From positions 1 to 52,577 of the forward strand of contig WBXI01000005.1 of NCBI GenBank assembly GCA_008933025.1: a stretch of DNA of 52,577 nucleotides, written 5' to 3'. Each line of letters opens with the position of its first letter. Position 1 is the stretch's first letter. The notes beneath the pieces were generated by a model, which had not been told where the DNA came from, did not search any database, and saw only the letters and a program-made list of their open reading frames with translations. Shown here piece after piece: positions 25,479-34,835 of this stretch. Both the position numbers and the translations under genes were made by a program. The stretch is from Verrucomicrobiota bacterium (GTDB lineage: Bacteria; Verrucomicrobiota; Verrucomicrobiia; Limisphaerales; UBA9464).

Positions 25479-26654
25479 TCAGGCGATCGACTCGTAGATG
25501 CGGGAGAAGTCCGACGCCGCGATCAGGCGTGGGTTGAAATTCGCGGTCCACTGGTGCGACGCGTCGGTGGCGAGGTCTGGGATCGACGCCGGATCGACGC
25601 CGGCGCGGGTCAGGGTGGCGGGGATGCCGGCGGCCTCGAGGAGGGGCGGGAGGGCTTCGAGGAGGGCCTCGACGGCGGCGGCTTCCGGGAGATGGGTCCC
25701 GGCGAGGCCTGCCGCGACGGCCAGTCTGGCATAGGCGTTCCGCGCCAAGGGTTCGGCGGCATTGTAGCGGATGACCGGCACCAGCAGGAGTCCGACGGCG
25801 GCCCCGTGGACGACGTTGAACCGGGCGGTGAGCGGGTTGGCGGCCGCGTGGACGGCGCCGAGCATCGATTGCTCGATGGCCGTCCCTGCGAATGCGGCGG
25901 CCAGTTGCATCCGGGCCCGGGCATCGAGATCGTTCGGTGCGGACAGCACCCGGGGCAAAGCCTCGATGGCAAGGCAGAAGGCCTCGGTGGAATGGATGCG
26001 CGAGACCGGGGTGCGTTTGCGGGTGACCGCGGTTTCCAGGGCGTGGGAGAGGGCGTCGATGCCCGAGACGGCGGTGACGCGGCGCGGCAAGGAGAGGGTC
26101 AGTTCGGGATCGAGCAGGGCGACCCGGGCGGCCGCCTTCGGGTCGAGGCACGCCATCTTTTGGTGGGTGACGGCATCCGCGATGAGCGCGGCGGACTGGC
26201 ATTCGCTGCCGGTGCCGGCCGTGGTCGGCACCGCGATCATCGGGAGCATGGGGCGCGTGGCCTTGCCCACGCCCCAGTAGTCCTTCATCTCGCCGCCGTT
26301 GGTGTGCAGGAAATTCGTGCCCCGGGCGGTGTCCATCGAGCTGCCGCCGCCGAAGCCGACGATGAGATCGATGCCCCCGCGGGCGGCGACGGCGACGCAT
26401 TGGGCGACGTCGACGGTGGTCGGGTTTTCGCGGACGGCGTCGTAGAGGGCGATGGCGAGTCCGGCCTGCCGGAGGCTGGCCTCGGCGCGGGCGGCATGGC
26501 CGGCGGCGACGAGTCCGGGGTCGGTGACGAGGAGGGCGCGGGTGCCGCCGAGTTCGCGGGCGAGGGTGCCGAGGCGGGCGAGCGAGCCGGGTTCGAACAC
26601 CACGCGGGTGCGGGGGGTCAGATCGAACCCGGAGAGGGGCGGCGGCGACGACAT
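25479..26654 (-). CDS. Iron-type (group III) alcohol dehydrogenase
   Basis: An NAD(P)-dependent oxidoreductase of 391 residues, cytoplasmic. The nucleotide site is GFGGGSSMD (100-108) and the second site is PTTAGTGSE (143-151). The metal ligands by alignment to FucO are Asp200 and His204 (SGIDALSHALE), His269 (GAVHAAANPL) and His283 (NVVHGAAVG); all four are present. The residue four after the first of these distal histidines, a histidine in FucO (HGMAHPLG), is Asn273 here, which may alter substrate choice. The start ATG at 26654 gives a normal family N-terminus. The substrate cannot be told from sequence. Divergent from psd, with 94 bases between them holding an imperfect palindrome (TGCAAAGACTTGCA at 26660-26673). 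Confidence 0.9.
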   Translation of the reverse strand: MSSPPPLSGFDLTPRTRVVFEPGSLARLGTLARELGGTRALLVTDPGLVAAGHAARAEASLRQAGLAIALYDAVRENPTTVDVAQCVAVAARGGIDLIVGFGGGSSMDTARGTNFLHTNGGEMKDYWGVGKATRPMLPMIAVPTTAGTGSECQSAALIADAVTHQKMACLDPKAAARVALLDPELTLSLPRRVTAVSGIDALSHALETAVTRKRTPVSRIHSTEAFCLAIEALPRVLSAPNDLDARARMQLAAAFAGTAIEQSMLGAVHAAANPLTARFNVVHGAAVGLLLVPVIRYNAAEPLARNAYARLAVAAGLAGTHLPEAAAVEALLEALPPLLEAAGIPATLTRAGVDPASIPDLATDASHQWTANFNPRLIAASDFSRIYESIA

Positions 26655-26748
26655 GAGGTTGCAAAGACTTGCATGCCTCGCCGCGTGTTCAAGCTCTTCG
26701 GAAACCGCGCTTCCCCCGGGGCAAGCCGGATGGTTACGCTGGCGCCGC

Positions 26749-27426
26749 ATGAAACATTCGGGAAAGGCGTCCAAGGCCGCGGGCCGCATCCTGCTGCTGG
26801 GCTTCGCCCTCTTCGCGGTCATCGGTGCCATCCTGAAGGTGGTGGGCCTCGCGACGGGAGCGGCGGCCGGCATCGCGGGCGTGCCCTTCGTCGGCTTCGC
26901 GCTGTTCACCCTGTACTTCTTCCGCGATCCCGAGGCTCGGGTCCCGTCGGGCGCCGGCATCGTGGTCGCGCCCGCCCATGGCAAGATCGACATCATCGAC
27001 GAGATCGAGGAACCGAAGGTGATGGGCGGCCGGTGCCAACGGGTCTCGATCTTCCTGTCGGTGTTCGACGTCCACGTGCAACAGGCGCCGGTGGCCGGTC
27101 GGGTGACCCTGGTGGAGCACACCCCGGGCAAGTTCCTGAACGCGATGAAGGCGGAGTCCGCGACGGAGAACGAGAACGTGCTGATCGGCTTCGAGCCCAC
27201 GGATCCCAAGACGCGGCGCATCGGGGTGCGGTTGCTCACGGGGTTGATTGCCCGGCGCATCATTCCCTGGGCGCGGGTGGACGAGACGGTGGCGAAGGGC
27301 GAGCGCATCAGCCTGATCCAGTTCGGATCCCGCGTGGACCTGTACCTGCCGCTCGAGGCGGTGGTGGCGGTGCGGTTGGGCGAACGGGCGGTCGGCGGCG
27401 AAACCATCATGGCCCGCATGGGGTGA
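26749..27426 (+). CDS. psd: Phosphatidylserine decarboxylase, short archaeal-type
   Basis: Makes phosphatidylethanolamine from phosphatidylserine. At 225 residues it is the short form (PSD-A-like), with N-terminal hydrophobic segments (RILLLGFALFAVIGAILK; VGFALFTLYFFRDPEAR) and the conserved VVAPAHGKI and IFLSVFDVHVQQAPVAG stretches. The self-cleavage site that forms the pyruvoyl group is Gly193-Ser194 in LIQFGSRVDLYLP. The ATG at 26749 fits the expected start. It lies eight bases upstream of pssA, with which it forms a pathway operon. Confidence 0.94.
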   Translation: MKHSGKASKAAGRILLLGFALFAVIGAILKVVGLATGAAAGIAGVPFVGFALFTLYFFRDPEARVPSGAGIVVAPAHGKIDIIDEIEEPKVMGGRCQRVSIFLSVFDVHVQQAPVAGRVTLVEHTPGKFLNAMKAESATENENVLIGFEPTDPKTRRIGVRLLTGLIARRIIPWARVDETVAKGERISLIQFGSRVDLYLPLEAVVAVRLGERAVGGETIMARMG

Positions 27427-27433
27427 CCGACGC

Positions 27434-28345
27434 ATGAGTGACGCGCAACCATCCACGAAGTCGACGCGGGACCAGGAAGAGATGGCGGCCGACGCCGAGT
27501 CGGCCCGGCTGAAGATCTACCTGCTCCCCAACCTGTTCACGGCCGGCAACCTGTTCTGCGGTTTCCTGGCGCTGACGAAGATCGTCGAGGCCGACCTCGC
27601 GACCGGCAGTTACCACGACATCAAGTTCGCGCTCATCCTCATCCTGCTGGCGTGCATCCTCGACCTGCTGGACGGCCGCGTGGCGCGGTTGGGCGGGTAC
27701 GAGAGCCCGTTCGGGCGCGAGTTCGATTCGCTGGCGGACATCGTGTCGTTCGGGGTGGCGCCGGCGTTTCTGGTGCATCGGATCGTTTTGCGCGACGTGT
27801 TCCGGAACAACCCGGAGTTCGGCTGGTTCATCGCCGCCGCCTTCGTGATCTGCGGGGCCTTCCGGTTGGCGCGGTTCAACTGTCTGGCGGCGATGTCCGG
27901 CGGCGGCGGCGGCCGTTATTTCCTCGGGTTCCCCATCCCGGCGGCGGCCGGCATGGTGGCGTCCCTGACGTTGTTCCTGGTGAAATGGGACGAGAAGGGG
28001 TGGACGCAGGGACCGTGGCGCTACGCGTTGCCGGTGATCCTCGTGTTCCTCTCGGCGATGATGGTCAGCGAGGTGAAGTACCCGACCTTCAAGAAAATCC
28101 ATTGGAGGACCCAGCACCCGTTCGTGAAGACGGTCGTGATCGTGCTGTTGATCTCGTTGTTCCTGCTGCTCAGGAACCAGCTCATGCCGTACGTCATGCC
28201 CATCGCCTTCACGGCCTACCTGCTCTACGGCTTCGTCCGGCCCTACATCTCCCGCCGCATGCAGCGCCGCGTCGAGGCCGACGAGGACGAGGACGACGAG
28301 TCGGGGCCGGGCCAGGACACCCCCGCGGCCGGACCGAACCGCTGA
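27434..28345 (+). CDS. pssA: CDP-diacylglycerol-serine O-phosphatidyltransferase
   Basis: Makes phosphatidylserine, the substrate of the preceding Psd. The 303 residues have a charged N-terminal tail, then LPNLFTAGNLFCGFLAL, and the full CDP-alcohol motif: Asp77, Asp80-Gly81, Ala84-Arg85, Gly94, Asp98, Asp102 (LDLLDGRVARLGGY, FGREFDSLADIVSFGVAP). About seven to eight membrane segments follow. The C-terminal tail is very acidic (EADEDEDDESG) with an Ala/Gly/Pro end. It follows psd by seven bases and precedes the LysE-type gene by four. Confidence 0.94.
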   Translation: MSDAQPSTKSTRDQEEMAADAESARLKIYLLPNLFTAGNLFCGFLALTKIVEADLATGSYHDIKFALILILLACILDLLDGRVARLGGYESPFGREFDSLADIVSFGVAPAFLVHRIVLRDVFRNNPEFGWFIAAAFVICGAFRLARFNCLAAMSGGGGGRYFLGFPIPAAAGMVASLTLFLVKWDEKGWTQGPWRYALPVILVFLSAMMVSEVKYPTFKKIHWRTQHPFVKTVVIVLLISLFLLLRNQLMPYVMPIAFTAYLLYGFVRPYISRRMQRRVEADEDEDDESGPGQDTPAAGPNR

Positions 28346-28349
28346 GCGC

Positions 28350-29027
28350 ATGGTCGATGGATCCTCACCGATGGTCGCCGCCGGCCTGGGAATCGTGGCC
28401 GGGTTCCTGACCAGCGTGCCCGGCGGGCCGATCAACGCGACGCTCATCGCCGAAGGGGCGCGCCGCGGGCTCCGGTGGTGCCTGTTCCTGGGCTTTGGCG
28501 CGGTGCTGATGGAAGCCATCTACTGCACCGTGGCCTTCGCCGGATTCGCCCGGGTCTTCGATTCGCGCTGGGTGCGGGCGACGATGGAGTTGGCGAGTTT
28601 TCTCCTCATGCTGTGGCTCGGGGTGAAATACCTGCGCGGCAACCCGATTCCCGGCGCGGAACAAATGGAGCATTTCGTCGAGGAACGGTTCCACCCCCAC
28701 ACGGCGTTCTGGACGGGATTCCTCCGGGTCCTCGGGAACCCCGGCGTGCTGCTCCTGTGGGTGACCGTGGCGGCGACGTTGCTGTCGCGCGATTGGCTGG
28801 AGAACCGTTGGCAGTCGAAATGGCCCTTCGTCAGCGGGGTTGCCGTCGGCGGCATGGCGTGGTTCGGGTTGGTCGGCTGGGGTGTTTCCCGCGGCGGCGG
28901 CAGTTTCTCGGCATCGGCCATGCGGCGCATGTCCCAGACCAGCGGGTTCCTGCTGCTCGTCGTCGCGCTGGTGGTCGGCGCGCGGCTCGTCGCCCATCTC
29001 GCCCACCGCCATCCGCCGGGAACCTGA
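28350..29027 (+). CDS. LysE/RhtB-family exporter
   Basis: A 225-residue membrane protein with about six segments. The N-terminal motif GFLTSVPGGPINATLIAEGARRGLRWCLFLGFGAVLMEAIY is the family pattern (G..PGP......G...G...G.G...GD), with substitutions. LysE-family proteins export amino acids or other small solutes; the substrate here is unknown. The gene is third in the psd-pssA operon with a four-base gap. No membrane-lipid function for the family is known, so its link to phospholipid synthesis is only positional. Confidence 0.85.
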   Translation: MVDGSSPMVAAGLGIVAGFLTSVPGGPINATLIAEGARRGLRWCLFLGFGAVLMEAIYCTVAFAGFARVFDSRWVRATMELASFLLMLWLGVKYLRGNPIPGAEQMEHFVEERFHPHTAFWTGFLRVLGNPGVLLLWVTVAATLLSRDWLENRWQSKWPFVSGVAVGGMAWFGLVGWGVSRGGGSFSASAMRRMSQTSGFLLLVVALVVGARLVAHLAHRHPPGT

Positions 29028-29033
29028 TCCGCC

Positions 29034-31295
29034 TCAGCGCCCGGCCCGGCGGATCGTCGTCCATCGATCCACCGCCGGTCTTCCAAGGTCCTGTCGGCTG
29101 CCGTCGGGCCACGCGATCCCGGCGCTTTCCACCGCGGTCGCGCCGCCGATCCCGAAGTGAACCGCGCCGCTCGCCTGCGACCGGAACGATTCGCCCGCAG
29201 TGGGACGGCGTTGCTGGCTCGCGCCGGCCGCCGTGATCCGCACCGTCGCGTTGAGGCCGCTGCAGCCGTCGAACCGGAACCCGATCCAATGACCCGCGGT
29301 CCCGCCGGTGTTGCGGAGGATCACCAGGCTCTGGCGTCGGACCGGCCATTCCTCGATCGCCGTCAGCGCGAGATCCATCCGGCCGTCGCCGTCGAAGTCC
29401 ACCGCCACGGCATTCCGCGTGTCGGCGAAGACCGAGGTGCCCAGCAGCCAGCCCACGTCGCGGAAGTCTCCCGTCGCGTCGCGCCGGAAGCAGGCGCCGT
29501 GTTGCCATCCGCCATACGAGGCACGGTCGGCGGCCCGCCGGCCCGCCGCCGCACGGAAGTACAGGTCGGCCGCGGGGTCATTGGTAGAACGGCCCACGTG
29601 GAGGTCGTGGCGCCAGAACTGGCGCTCGTAATCGCGCGTGCCGGCGCGGGTCTCGTGGCCGTTGCACACGTGGAAATCCAGTTTCCCGTCGTTGTCCAGA
29701 TCCAGCGGCGTCACCGCCCACGCCCAGCCCGCGTCCGCCAGACCCCGCGCCCAACCGGCCGCGCGCAGGCCTTCCCGTGTCCCGGCGAACACGCGGTTCC
29801 CCGACGTCATCGCCGCCCGCCACCGCCGCCCATCCGCGTCGCCCGGTTCCCCGAGCCCGAGCGACTCCAGACGCGCCGCCACCGTCGATCCCATTCCCGC
29901 CATGAAGACGTCCGTGAGGCCGTCGCCGTCGAAATCCCCGCTCACGTGGGCCATCCCGAAAGCCATGCGCGCATCCCCCAACCCGGCGGTGCGTTCGCGG
30001 AAATGCCCGTGCCCGTCGTTCTCGAAGACGTCGAGCCCGGCGAAATCACTCGTCGTCAGGAGGTCGAGATCGCCATCCCCGTCGATGTCCACGAACGAAC
30101 CCGCGTAGACGCGCCGTCGCCGTGCGCCGAGCCCGGATTCCTCCGTGGCGTCGCGCAGGACGGACGGTCCCTCGCGGTGCAGCAGGTACGACGGGAAGCC
30201 ATCGTTGGCGTCGTGGTAGGGCGTGGGGAATTGGCCGCCTTGGTAGGGCAGTTTGTATTGCCCCACCCAGAGGTCGGGGCGTCCGTCCCCGTCGTAGTCC
30301 CCGACGGCGATCACCTGCGGATGCAACAGGCCCCGGGGCGCCGTCCATACCGGTTGGCCCGGCCCATCGAATTCCGGCCCCCGCAGGACCCGCACGCCGT
30401 CGTGTCCCGCGAGGATCAGGTCGTCCTGCCCGTCGTCGTCCCAATCGGCCACGGCCGCGGCCCAGAGCCGTTCCGGCGGCAGGTCGGCAAGCGGTCGCGA
30501 CGACCAGCGCCCGGCGCCGTCGCGGTGGTACCGGAGGTCGGCTCCCACCGCGATGACTTCGGCGGTTCCGTCGCCGCGGCCGATCGCGAGCAGGGGATCC
30601 GCGAACCCGGTGTGCGGCGGCATCGGGAGGTCGAGGGTCGCTTCCACCGAAAACCGCGTCGGGCCGGCCAGTCCCCAAGCCTCGAGTCGCTCGATCGCGA
30701 CGGAACGCGGCCGCGGGGAATCGGGTCCGGACCAAGTGACCCGGGCCTCGCCGCGGATCTGCGCGCGTTCGGTGGCGGCCGGGTTGGTGGCGAGGATCTC
30801 GAAGCGGACGAGGGACCGGTTTGCCCCGGCGTCATGCGCGCGCAATTCCCAACGCGAACGCCGCGCCTGCCATCCGGCGTCGCGCAGGGTGGCGATCCAC
30901 GACCGGATCCCGGCGGCGTCGAGACGACGCCCGCGTTGTGGCGCGCCCAGGTCGGCAAACCCGTCGGGCGGCGCGGCGGTTTCCGCGGGGAAAACCAGCG
31001 TGTCGGGAACCTGCGCGGCGAAGGTGTCCCACGCGTGCCCGGACGCGTTGAGCGAGTCCCAGAAGGCGACCAGGGCGTCCTCGAAACGTTCCGCATGCAA
31101 CTCGGGCGCCCAATGGGTGCGGTCGAGTTCGGCCTCGCGGGCCTCGGTCCCGAGGAACGCGCGGGCGGCCTGCTCGCGGCGATCCGTGGATCCCGGCGCG
31201 GGAATTCCCGGGGAACGGGAATGGCGCCACCCTACGTATCCGGCGATGCCCACCAGCAGGGCGGCAAGAACCGGAAGGCGGTCGGGGAGGCGCAT
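29034..31295 (-). CDS. FG-GAP/VCBS repeat protein with UnbV C-terminal domain (CRTAC1-like)
   Basis: A 753-residue exported protein with an N-terminal hydrophobic segment (LPVLAALLVGIAGYVGW) that could be a signal anchor. From about residue 280 there are FG-GAP-like repeats with calcium-binding-like loops: VADWDDDGQDDLILAG, VGDYDGDGRPDLWVG, FVDIDGDGDLDLLTTSD, SGDFDGDGLTDVFMAG, PLDLDNDGKLDFHVCN and AVDFDGDGRMDLALTA. The last 70 residues have the ASPIC/UnbV pattern (HWIGFRFDGCSGLNATVRITAAGASQQRRPTAGESFRSQASGAVHFGIG). Residues 60-270 are a region I do not recognise. Likely extracellular or periplasmic; function unknown. Convergent with the LysE-type gene, six bases apart. Confidence 0.88.
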   Translation of the reverse strand: MRLPDRLPVLAALLVGIAGYVGWRHSRSPGIPAPGSTDRREQAARAFLGTEAREAELDRTHWAPELHAERFEDALVAFWDSLNASGHAWDTFAAQVPDTLVFPAETAAPPDGFADLGAPQRGRRLDAAGIRSWIATLRDAGWQARRSRWELRAHDAGANRSLVRFEILATNPAATERAQIRGEARVTWSGPDSPRPRSVAIERLEAWGLAGPTRFSVEATLDLPMPPHTGFADPLLAIGRGDGTAEVIAVGADLRYHRDGAGRWSSRPLADLPPERLWAAAVADWDDDGQDDLILAGHDGVRVLRGPEFDGPGQPVWTAPRGLLHPQVIAVGDYDGDGRPDLWVGQYKLPYQGGQFPTPYHDANDGFPSYLLHREGPSVLRDATEESGLGARRRRVYAGSFVDIDGDGDLDLLTTSDFAGLDVFENDGHGHFRERTAGLGDARMAFGMAHVSGDFDGDGLTDVFMAGMGSTVAARLESLGLGEPGDADGRRWRAAMTSGNRVFAGTREGLRAAGWARGLADAGWAWAVTPLDLDNDGKLDFHVCNGHETRAGTRDYERQFWRHDLHVGRSTNDPAADLYFRAAAGRRAADRASYGGWQHGACFRRDATGDFRDVGWLLGTSVFADTRNAVAVDFDGDGRMDLALTAIEEWPVRRQSLVILRNTGGTAGHWIGFRFDGCSGLNATVRITAAGASQQRRPTAGESFRSQASGAVHFGIGGATAVESAGIAWPDGSRQDLGRPAVDRWTTIRRAGR

Positions 31296-31370
31296 GGGTG
31301 GAAAAGCCGATCGGCGGATGCCGGCGGCAAAGGCGCCCGCACCCGCCGTTGGCGTCTCGCGACCGTGGGT

Positions 31371-31742
31371 TCAGTGACCCTTGTGCAGGCGCGACAGGTT
31401 TTCGTAGGCCTCCTTGGCCTTGGGATCGGTCTGCGATGCCTCGAGCAGTTTGGTCGTCGTGTCGCGGACCGACTGCCGGTACTGGTTTTTCTGTTGGTCG
31501 GACATCCCTTCGGATTGCTTGGCGGCGATCAGGGCGGCGATCACGGCGTCGTAGTCGTTTTTCTGGAGGGCGGCATTTGCCGTCGCGAGGGCTTGGCTGG
31601 CCGCCGGGTCGCCTTTTTGTGGGACAGTGGCGGCGGCGGCGCCGCTTTCGTCGGCGCCCGCGGCGGCATCGGAAGTTTTCTTGCAGCCCATGGCGCCGAG
31701 CGCGAGGGCGAGGAAGAGGACCGAATGCAAACGGGTGTTCAT
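31371..31742 (-). CDS. Small lipoprotein
   Basis: A 123-residue protein with a lipoprotein signal peptide (MNTRLHSVLFLALALGAMGC); the lipid-modified cysteine is residue 20, followed by KKTSDAAAG. The remainder is Ala/Gln-rich and predicted helical (SQALATANAALQKNDYDAVIAALIAAKQ), without a family I can name. It follows the prepilin gene by 25 bases on the same strand, so the two are probably co-transcribed. Confidence 0.8.
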   Translation of the reverse strand: MNTRLHSVLFLALALGAMGCKKTSDAAAGADESGAAAATVPQKGDPAASQALATANAALQKNDYDAVIAALIAAKQSEGMSDQQKNQYRQSVRDTTTKLLEASQTDPKAKEAYENLSRLHKGH

Positions 31743-31767
31743 GGCGGCGTGGGGGATCGGTGGCGGT

Positions 31768-32646
31768 TCACTTGCCGTAGCGCGGCCCGCAGTAAAGATA
31801 GTTGTCGGCGCTGGTCTGGGGAATCCGCAGGGCGGCGGGGCCGGTCTGGTTGGCCATGCCCATGTAGGTGCGGAACTTCATCATCTCGGCGGAACCGGTC
31901 GCGCGACCGATGATCGCGCCGCCGCCGAGGTCCGACGTCGCGCTGAACCGGCTGCCGCCGGCGTGGCGTTGGGACACGCCCTCGCCGGGTTGGTTGCCGG
32001 CGTCATTGAACCAGAAAGGTTCCATCTCGTTGGCTTCCCACAGGAAAATGTCCATGGGGCGGAACTGCCCCATCTTGTAGGTTTTCCCGGCCGGCTGGAG
32101 TTGCTGGTCGTTGCCGCTGAGACAGCCGTTGAACGTGTAGCTGGTCACCTTCACCTGGCGGGCGGCCCACTGGACTTTCTTGGAGCTGGTGATCTCGCCC
32201 ACGTCCTTCGGGCAAAAAGACGCCCGGACGGTGCTCAGGGATCTCCCGACCTGCCCGGCCTTGAAGAACGCCATCTGGTTGGTCTCGTCGGTGCCGAGGC
32301 CACGGACTTTGGACGCCGCGATCGCCGCGTTGGGAATCCACTTGCCGCCGACCTGCGTCGCATAGGCCCAACCGTCCGGGCCGGCGTTGCCCGATCCGTC
32401 GACGCCGCCCCAGGTGGGGTGCGGCACATAGTCGGCCGCGTCGTTGGCGTAGAGGTTCACCCCGAGCATGACCTGTTTCACGTTGCTCAGGTCGAGGGTG
32501 GACTGGGCCTTGTCCTTGGCCTTGCTCAGGGCGGGGAGGAGCATGCCGGCCAGGATCGCGATGATGGCGATGACGACGAGCAGTTCGATCAGCGTGAAGG
32601 CGCGGGTCCGGGGGTGGCGCTTGGGCGTGGAACTCGATGGAGGCAT
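31768..32646 (-). CDS. Type II/IV pilin-like prepilin (H-X9-DG-type)
   Basis: A 292-residue protein with a short basic leader (PKRHPRTRA), the prepilin peptidase site [10 protein letters not shown] and the hydrophobic helix, then [13 protein letters not shown]. The C-terminal domain resembles the H-X9-DG family of Verrucomicrobia, Lentisphaerae and Planctomycetes ([50 protein letters not shown]). Many such genes occur singly and in many copies; no secretion or pilus genes are here. The start ATG at 32646 gives the usual leader length. The role is unknown, perhaps surface display or part of a type II-like pseudopilus. Confidence 0.92.
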   Translation of the reverse strand: MPPSSSTPKRHPRTRAFTLIELLVVIAIIAILAGMLLPALSKAKDKAQSTLDLSNVKQVMLGVNLYANDAADYVPHPTWGGVDGSGNAGPDGWAYATQVGGKWIPNAAIAASKVRGLGTDETNQMAFFKAGQVGRSLSTVRASFCPKDVGEITSSKKVQWAARQVKVTSYTFNGCLSGNDQQLQPAGKTYKMGQFRPMDIFLWEANEMEPFWFNDAGNQPGEGVSQRHAGGSRFSATSDLGGGAIIGRATGSAEMMKFRTYMGMANQTGPAALRIPQTSADNYLYCGPRYGK

Positions 32647-32840
32647 AGGAAAAATGGCCTCGTCGGGCACACGGGTTCCGGACGGGGATGGGCTTCGATT
32701 ACGCCGTGGGATCGCGGAGGTCAACCGCGGAGTCCCGCGGACGTTGGGCCGGCGTGCAACCCGCGGGGTGGGCGGACGCGCGTCCCGAGGCCGCCGTCGC
32801 TGCCTCCCGCGATCCCGGAGGCCACGAAGGCCCTGCCGGT

Positions 32841-34277
32841 TCAGGCGGCGAGGAGTTTGCGGGCGGCGGCGGCGAGTTTGCGCAGGCCGGCCGCGGATTT
32901 CGCCTCGAGGTAACACCGGATCAGCGGCTCCGTGCCGCTGGCGCGGAAGGCCACCCACTCGTCGTCTGGCAGGACGAACTTGAAACCGTCCTTGGTGATG
33001 AACTCGCGCACCGGTTTGCCGGCGAAGGTGTCGAGTCCCTTGGAAAGGCGTTCGAGCAGGGCCGCCTTTGCCGCGGCGGGCACGGCCAGGTTGATGCGGT
33101 CGGTATGGAACTCGCCGGTCTGCTTTTCCAGCGCGGCCAGGATCTTCCCGAGGGGCTTGCCTTCGGTGGCGACCAGTTCGGCCATCAGGAGGCAGGCGAG
33201 CACGCCGTCCTTCTCGGGCACGTGGCCCTTGACGCTGAGCCCGCCGGATTCCTCGCCGCCGACGATGACGGCCTCGGATTCCATGAGCGCGCCCAGGTAT
33301 TTGAAGCCGACCGGGGTCTCGTGGACGCGGACGCCGAGCAGGCGGGCGACGGCGTCGACCTGGTGGCTGGTGGGCACGGTGCGAACCACCGAACCCGTCC
33401 AACCGCGGTTCTTGCGCAGATGATAGAGCGTCAGCGCGAGGATCTGGTTGGGGGTGAGCCAAGTGCCGTCCTTGTCGACGATGCCGAACCGGTCGGCATC
33501 GCCGTCGAGGCCGAGTCCGAGCTGGGCCTTGCCGGCGAGGACGGCCTCGCGGACCTCGGCCATGCCCTCGGCATTGGGCTCGGGATGGTGGCCGCCGAAG
33601 AGGGGGTTGAGGCAGTCGTGGAACCGGAGCACGCGGGCCCCGCCGTCTTCCTCGAGCAGGGTGTCGAGGTAACCGCGGCCGGTGCCGTACATCAGTTCGA
33701 CCGCGACCTTGAGCTTGGCGCGCCGGATCGTGTCGAAATCCACGAGCTTGCGGATCTGGCGCACGTAGGCCGGGCGGGGATCGAAGGTCTTGCAGGCGTA
33801 GTTCCCGACGAGGGCGGCCTTGAAAGACCAGCCTTCTTCCTGGCGCCGGCGGATGTTGGCCTCGATCTGGCGGGTGACCTCCTGGGGTGCGGCGGCGCCG
33901 TTGTGTGCGGAAAACTTGAGTCCCTGGTACTCCGCCGGGTTGTGGCTGGCGGTCATGTTGATCCCGCCGATGGCCTTGCGGACGCGGATCGCGTGGGCGA
34001 TGACCGGGGTGGGCGCGTCGCGTTCGCAGAGCAGGGGAACGAGCCCGTTGGCGGCCAGGACCTCGGCGGCGGCGAGCGTGAATTCGCGCCCGAGGAAGCG
34101 GGTGTCATGCCCGAGGATGACGACGGGTTTCCGCCCGTGGATCGGCGAGCCCGGCCGGTCCAATTCGGCACGGAGATGGTCGGCGATGCCCTGGGTGGCG
34201 AAGCGGACGTTGTCGAAGGTGAAATCGCGGGCGATGAGGCTGCGCCACCCGCTGGTGCCGAACTGGATGTTGGTCAT
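32841..34277 (-). CDS. Phosphoglucomutase/phosphomannomutase
   Basis: An alpha-D-phosphohexomutase of 478 residues, cytoplasmic, interconverting hexose 1- and 6-phosphates. The phosphoserine is Ser111 in TASHNP, the metal loop is D258-G-D260-A-D262-R, the sugar loop is GGEESGG and the phosphate-binding loop is RASGTEP near the C-terminus. N-terminal FGTSGWR is also typical. Whether glucose or mannose phosphate is preferred cannot be read from sequence. The intergenic gap to the prepilin gene (32647-32840) shows no recognisable features. Confidence 0.93.
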   Translation of the reverse strand: MTNIQFGTSGWRSLIARDFTFDNVRFATQGIADHLRAELDRPGSPIHGRKPVVILGHDTRFLGREFTLAAAEVLAANGLVPLLCERDAPTPVIAHAIRVRKAIGGINMTASHNPAEYQGLKFSAHNGAAAPQEVTRQIEANIRRRQEEGWSFKAALVGNYACKTFDPRPAYVRQIRKLVDFDTIRRAKLKVAVELMYGTGRGYLDTLLEEDGGARVLRFHDCLNPLFGGHHPEPNAEGMAEVREAVLAGKAQLGLGLDGDADRFGIVDKDGTWLTPNQILALTLYHLRKNRGWTGSVVRTVPTSHQVDAVARLLGVRVHETPVGFKYLGALMESEAVIVGGEESGGLSVKGHVPEKDGVLACLLMAELVATEGKPLGKILAALEKQTGEFHTDRINLAVPAAAKAALLERLSKGLDTFAGKPVREFITKDGFKFVLPDDEWVAFRASGTEPLIRCYLEAKSAAGLRKLAAAARKLLAA

Positions 34278-34302
34278 GACACTGGACGCTTCGCCGGCGG
34301 GA

Positions 34303-34686
34303 CTAGCTGCGCCAATCGAAGGCCTTCTTGCGAAGGGCGTAGACGTAGCCGACGAAAAGGATGCCGAGGAAGGTGAGCATGCCGCCGAGGGCGAGGGCGG
34401 CGTTGGACTTGAGCAACTCGCGGTAGGTGACGGCCCACGGGTACATGAACACGACCTCGATGTCGAAGAGCACGAAGAGGAGCGCGACCAGATAGAACTT
34501 CACGGACATCCGCGTCGAGCCGGGGCCCTCGGGCAGCATGCCGCACTCGTACGGCGAGTCCTTGACGCGGGTGCGGCGTCCGAATTTTCCGGCGGCCACG
34601 GAGAAGGCCAGCGTGCCGGCCGCGAACCCCACCGCCACGAGCAGCAGGATCAACACGGGCAGGTACTGCGACAGTTGCGAATCCAT
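34303..34686 (-). CDS. nuoA: NADH-quinone oxidoreductase subunit A (orphan)
   Basis: A 127-residue membrane subunit with three segments. The loop with KDSPYECGMLPEGPGSTRMSVKFYLVALLFVLFDIEVVFMYPWA is the NuoA signature, including the conserved cysteine and the FDIE(V)VF(L/M)YPWA run. I chose the ATG at 34686 (MDSQLSQYLPVLILLL) since it gives the normal family length; an earlier ATG at 34740 adds 18 unrelated residues. No other complex I gene lies in the window; the neighbours are a phosphohexomutase and, divergently, the Liv importer. The rest of the nuo genes must be elsewhere if the complex is present. Confidence 0.92.
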   Translation of the reverse strand: MDSQLSQYLPVLILLLVAVGFAAGTLAFSVAAGKFGRRTRVKDSPYECGMLPEGPGSTRMSVKFYLVALLFVLFDIEVVFMYPWAVTYRELLKSNAALALGGMLTFLGILFVGYVYALRKKAFDWRS

Positions 34687-34835
34687 TCCGGGCCCGAGGT
34701 TACGGGAGGCTTCGGATGGCGCAAGCGCGGGATTGGCCATTGAAACGGCCGGGGCCGCTCCCTAACGTGCGCCGAGCCCGGCGGCCAGCCGGGCCAGATC
34801 CGGCTTCTTTTTTGGATACCGCCCTCCCGCGACGC

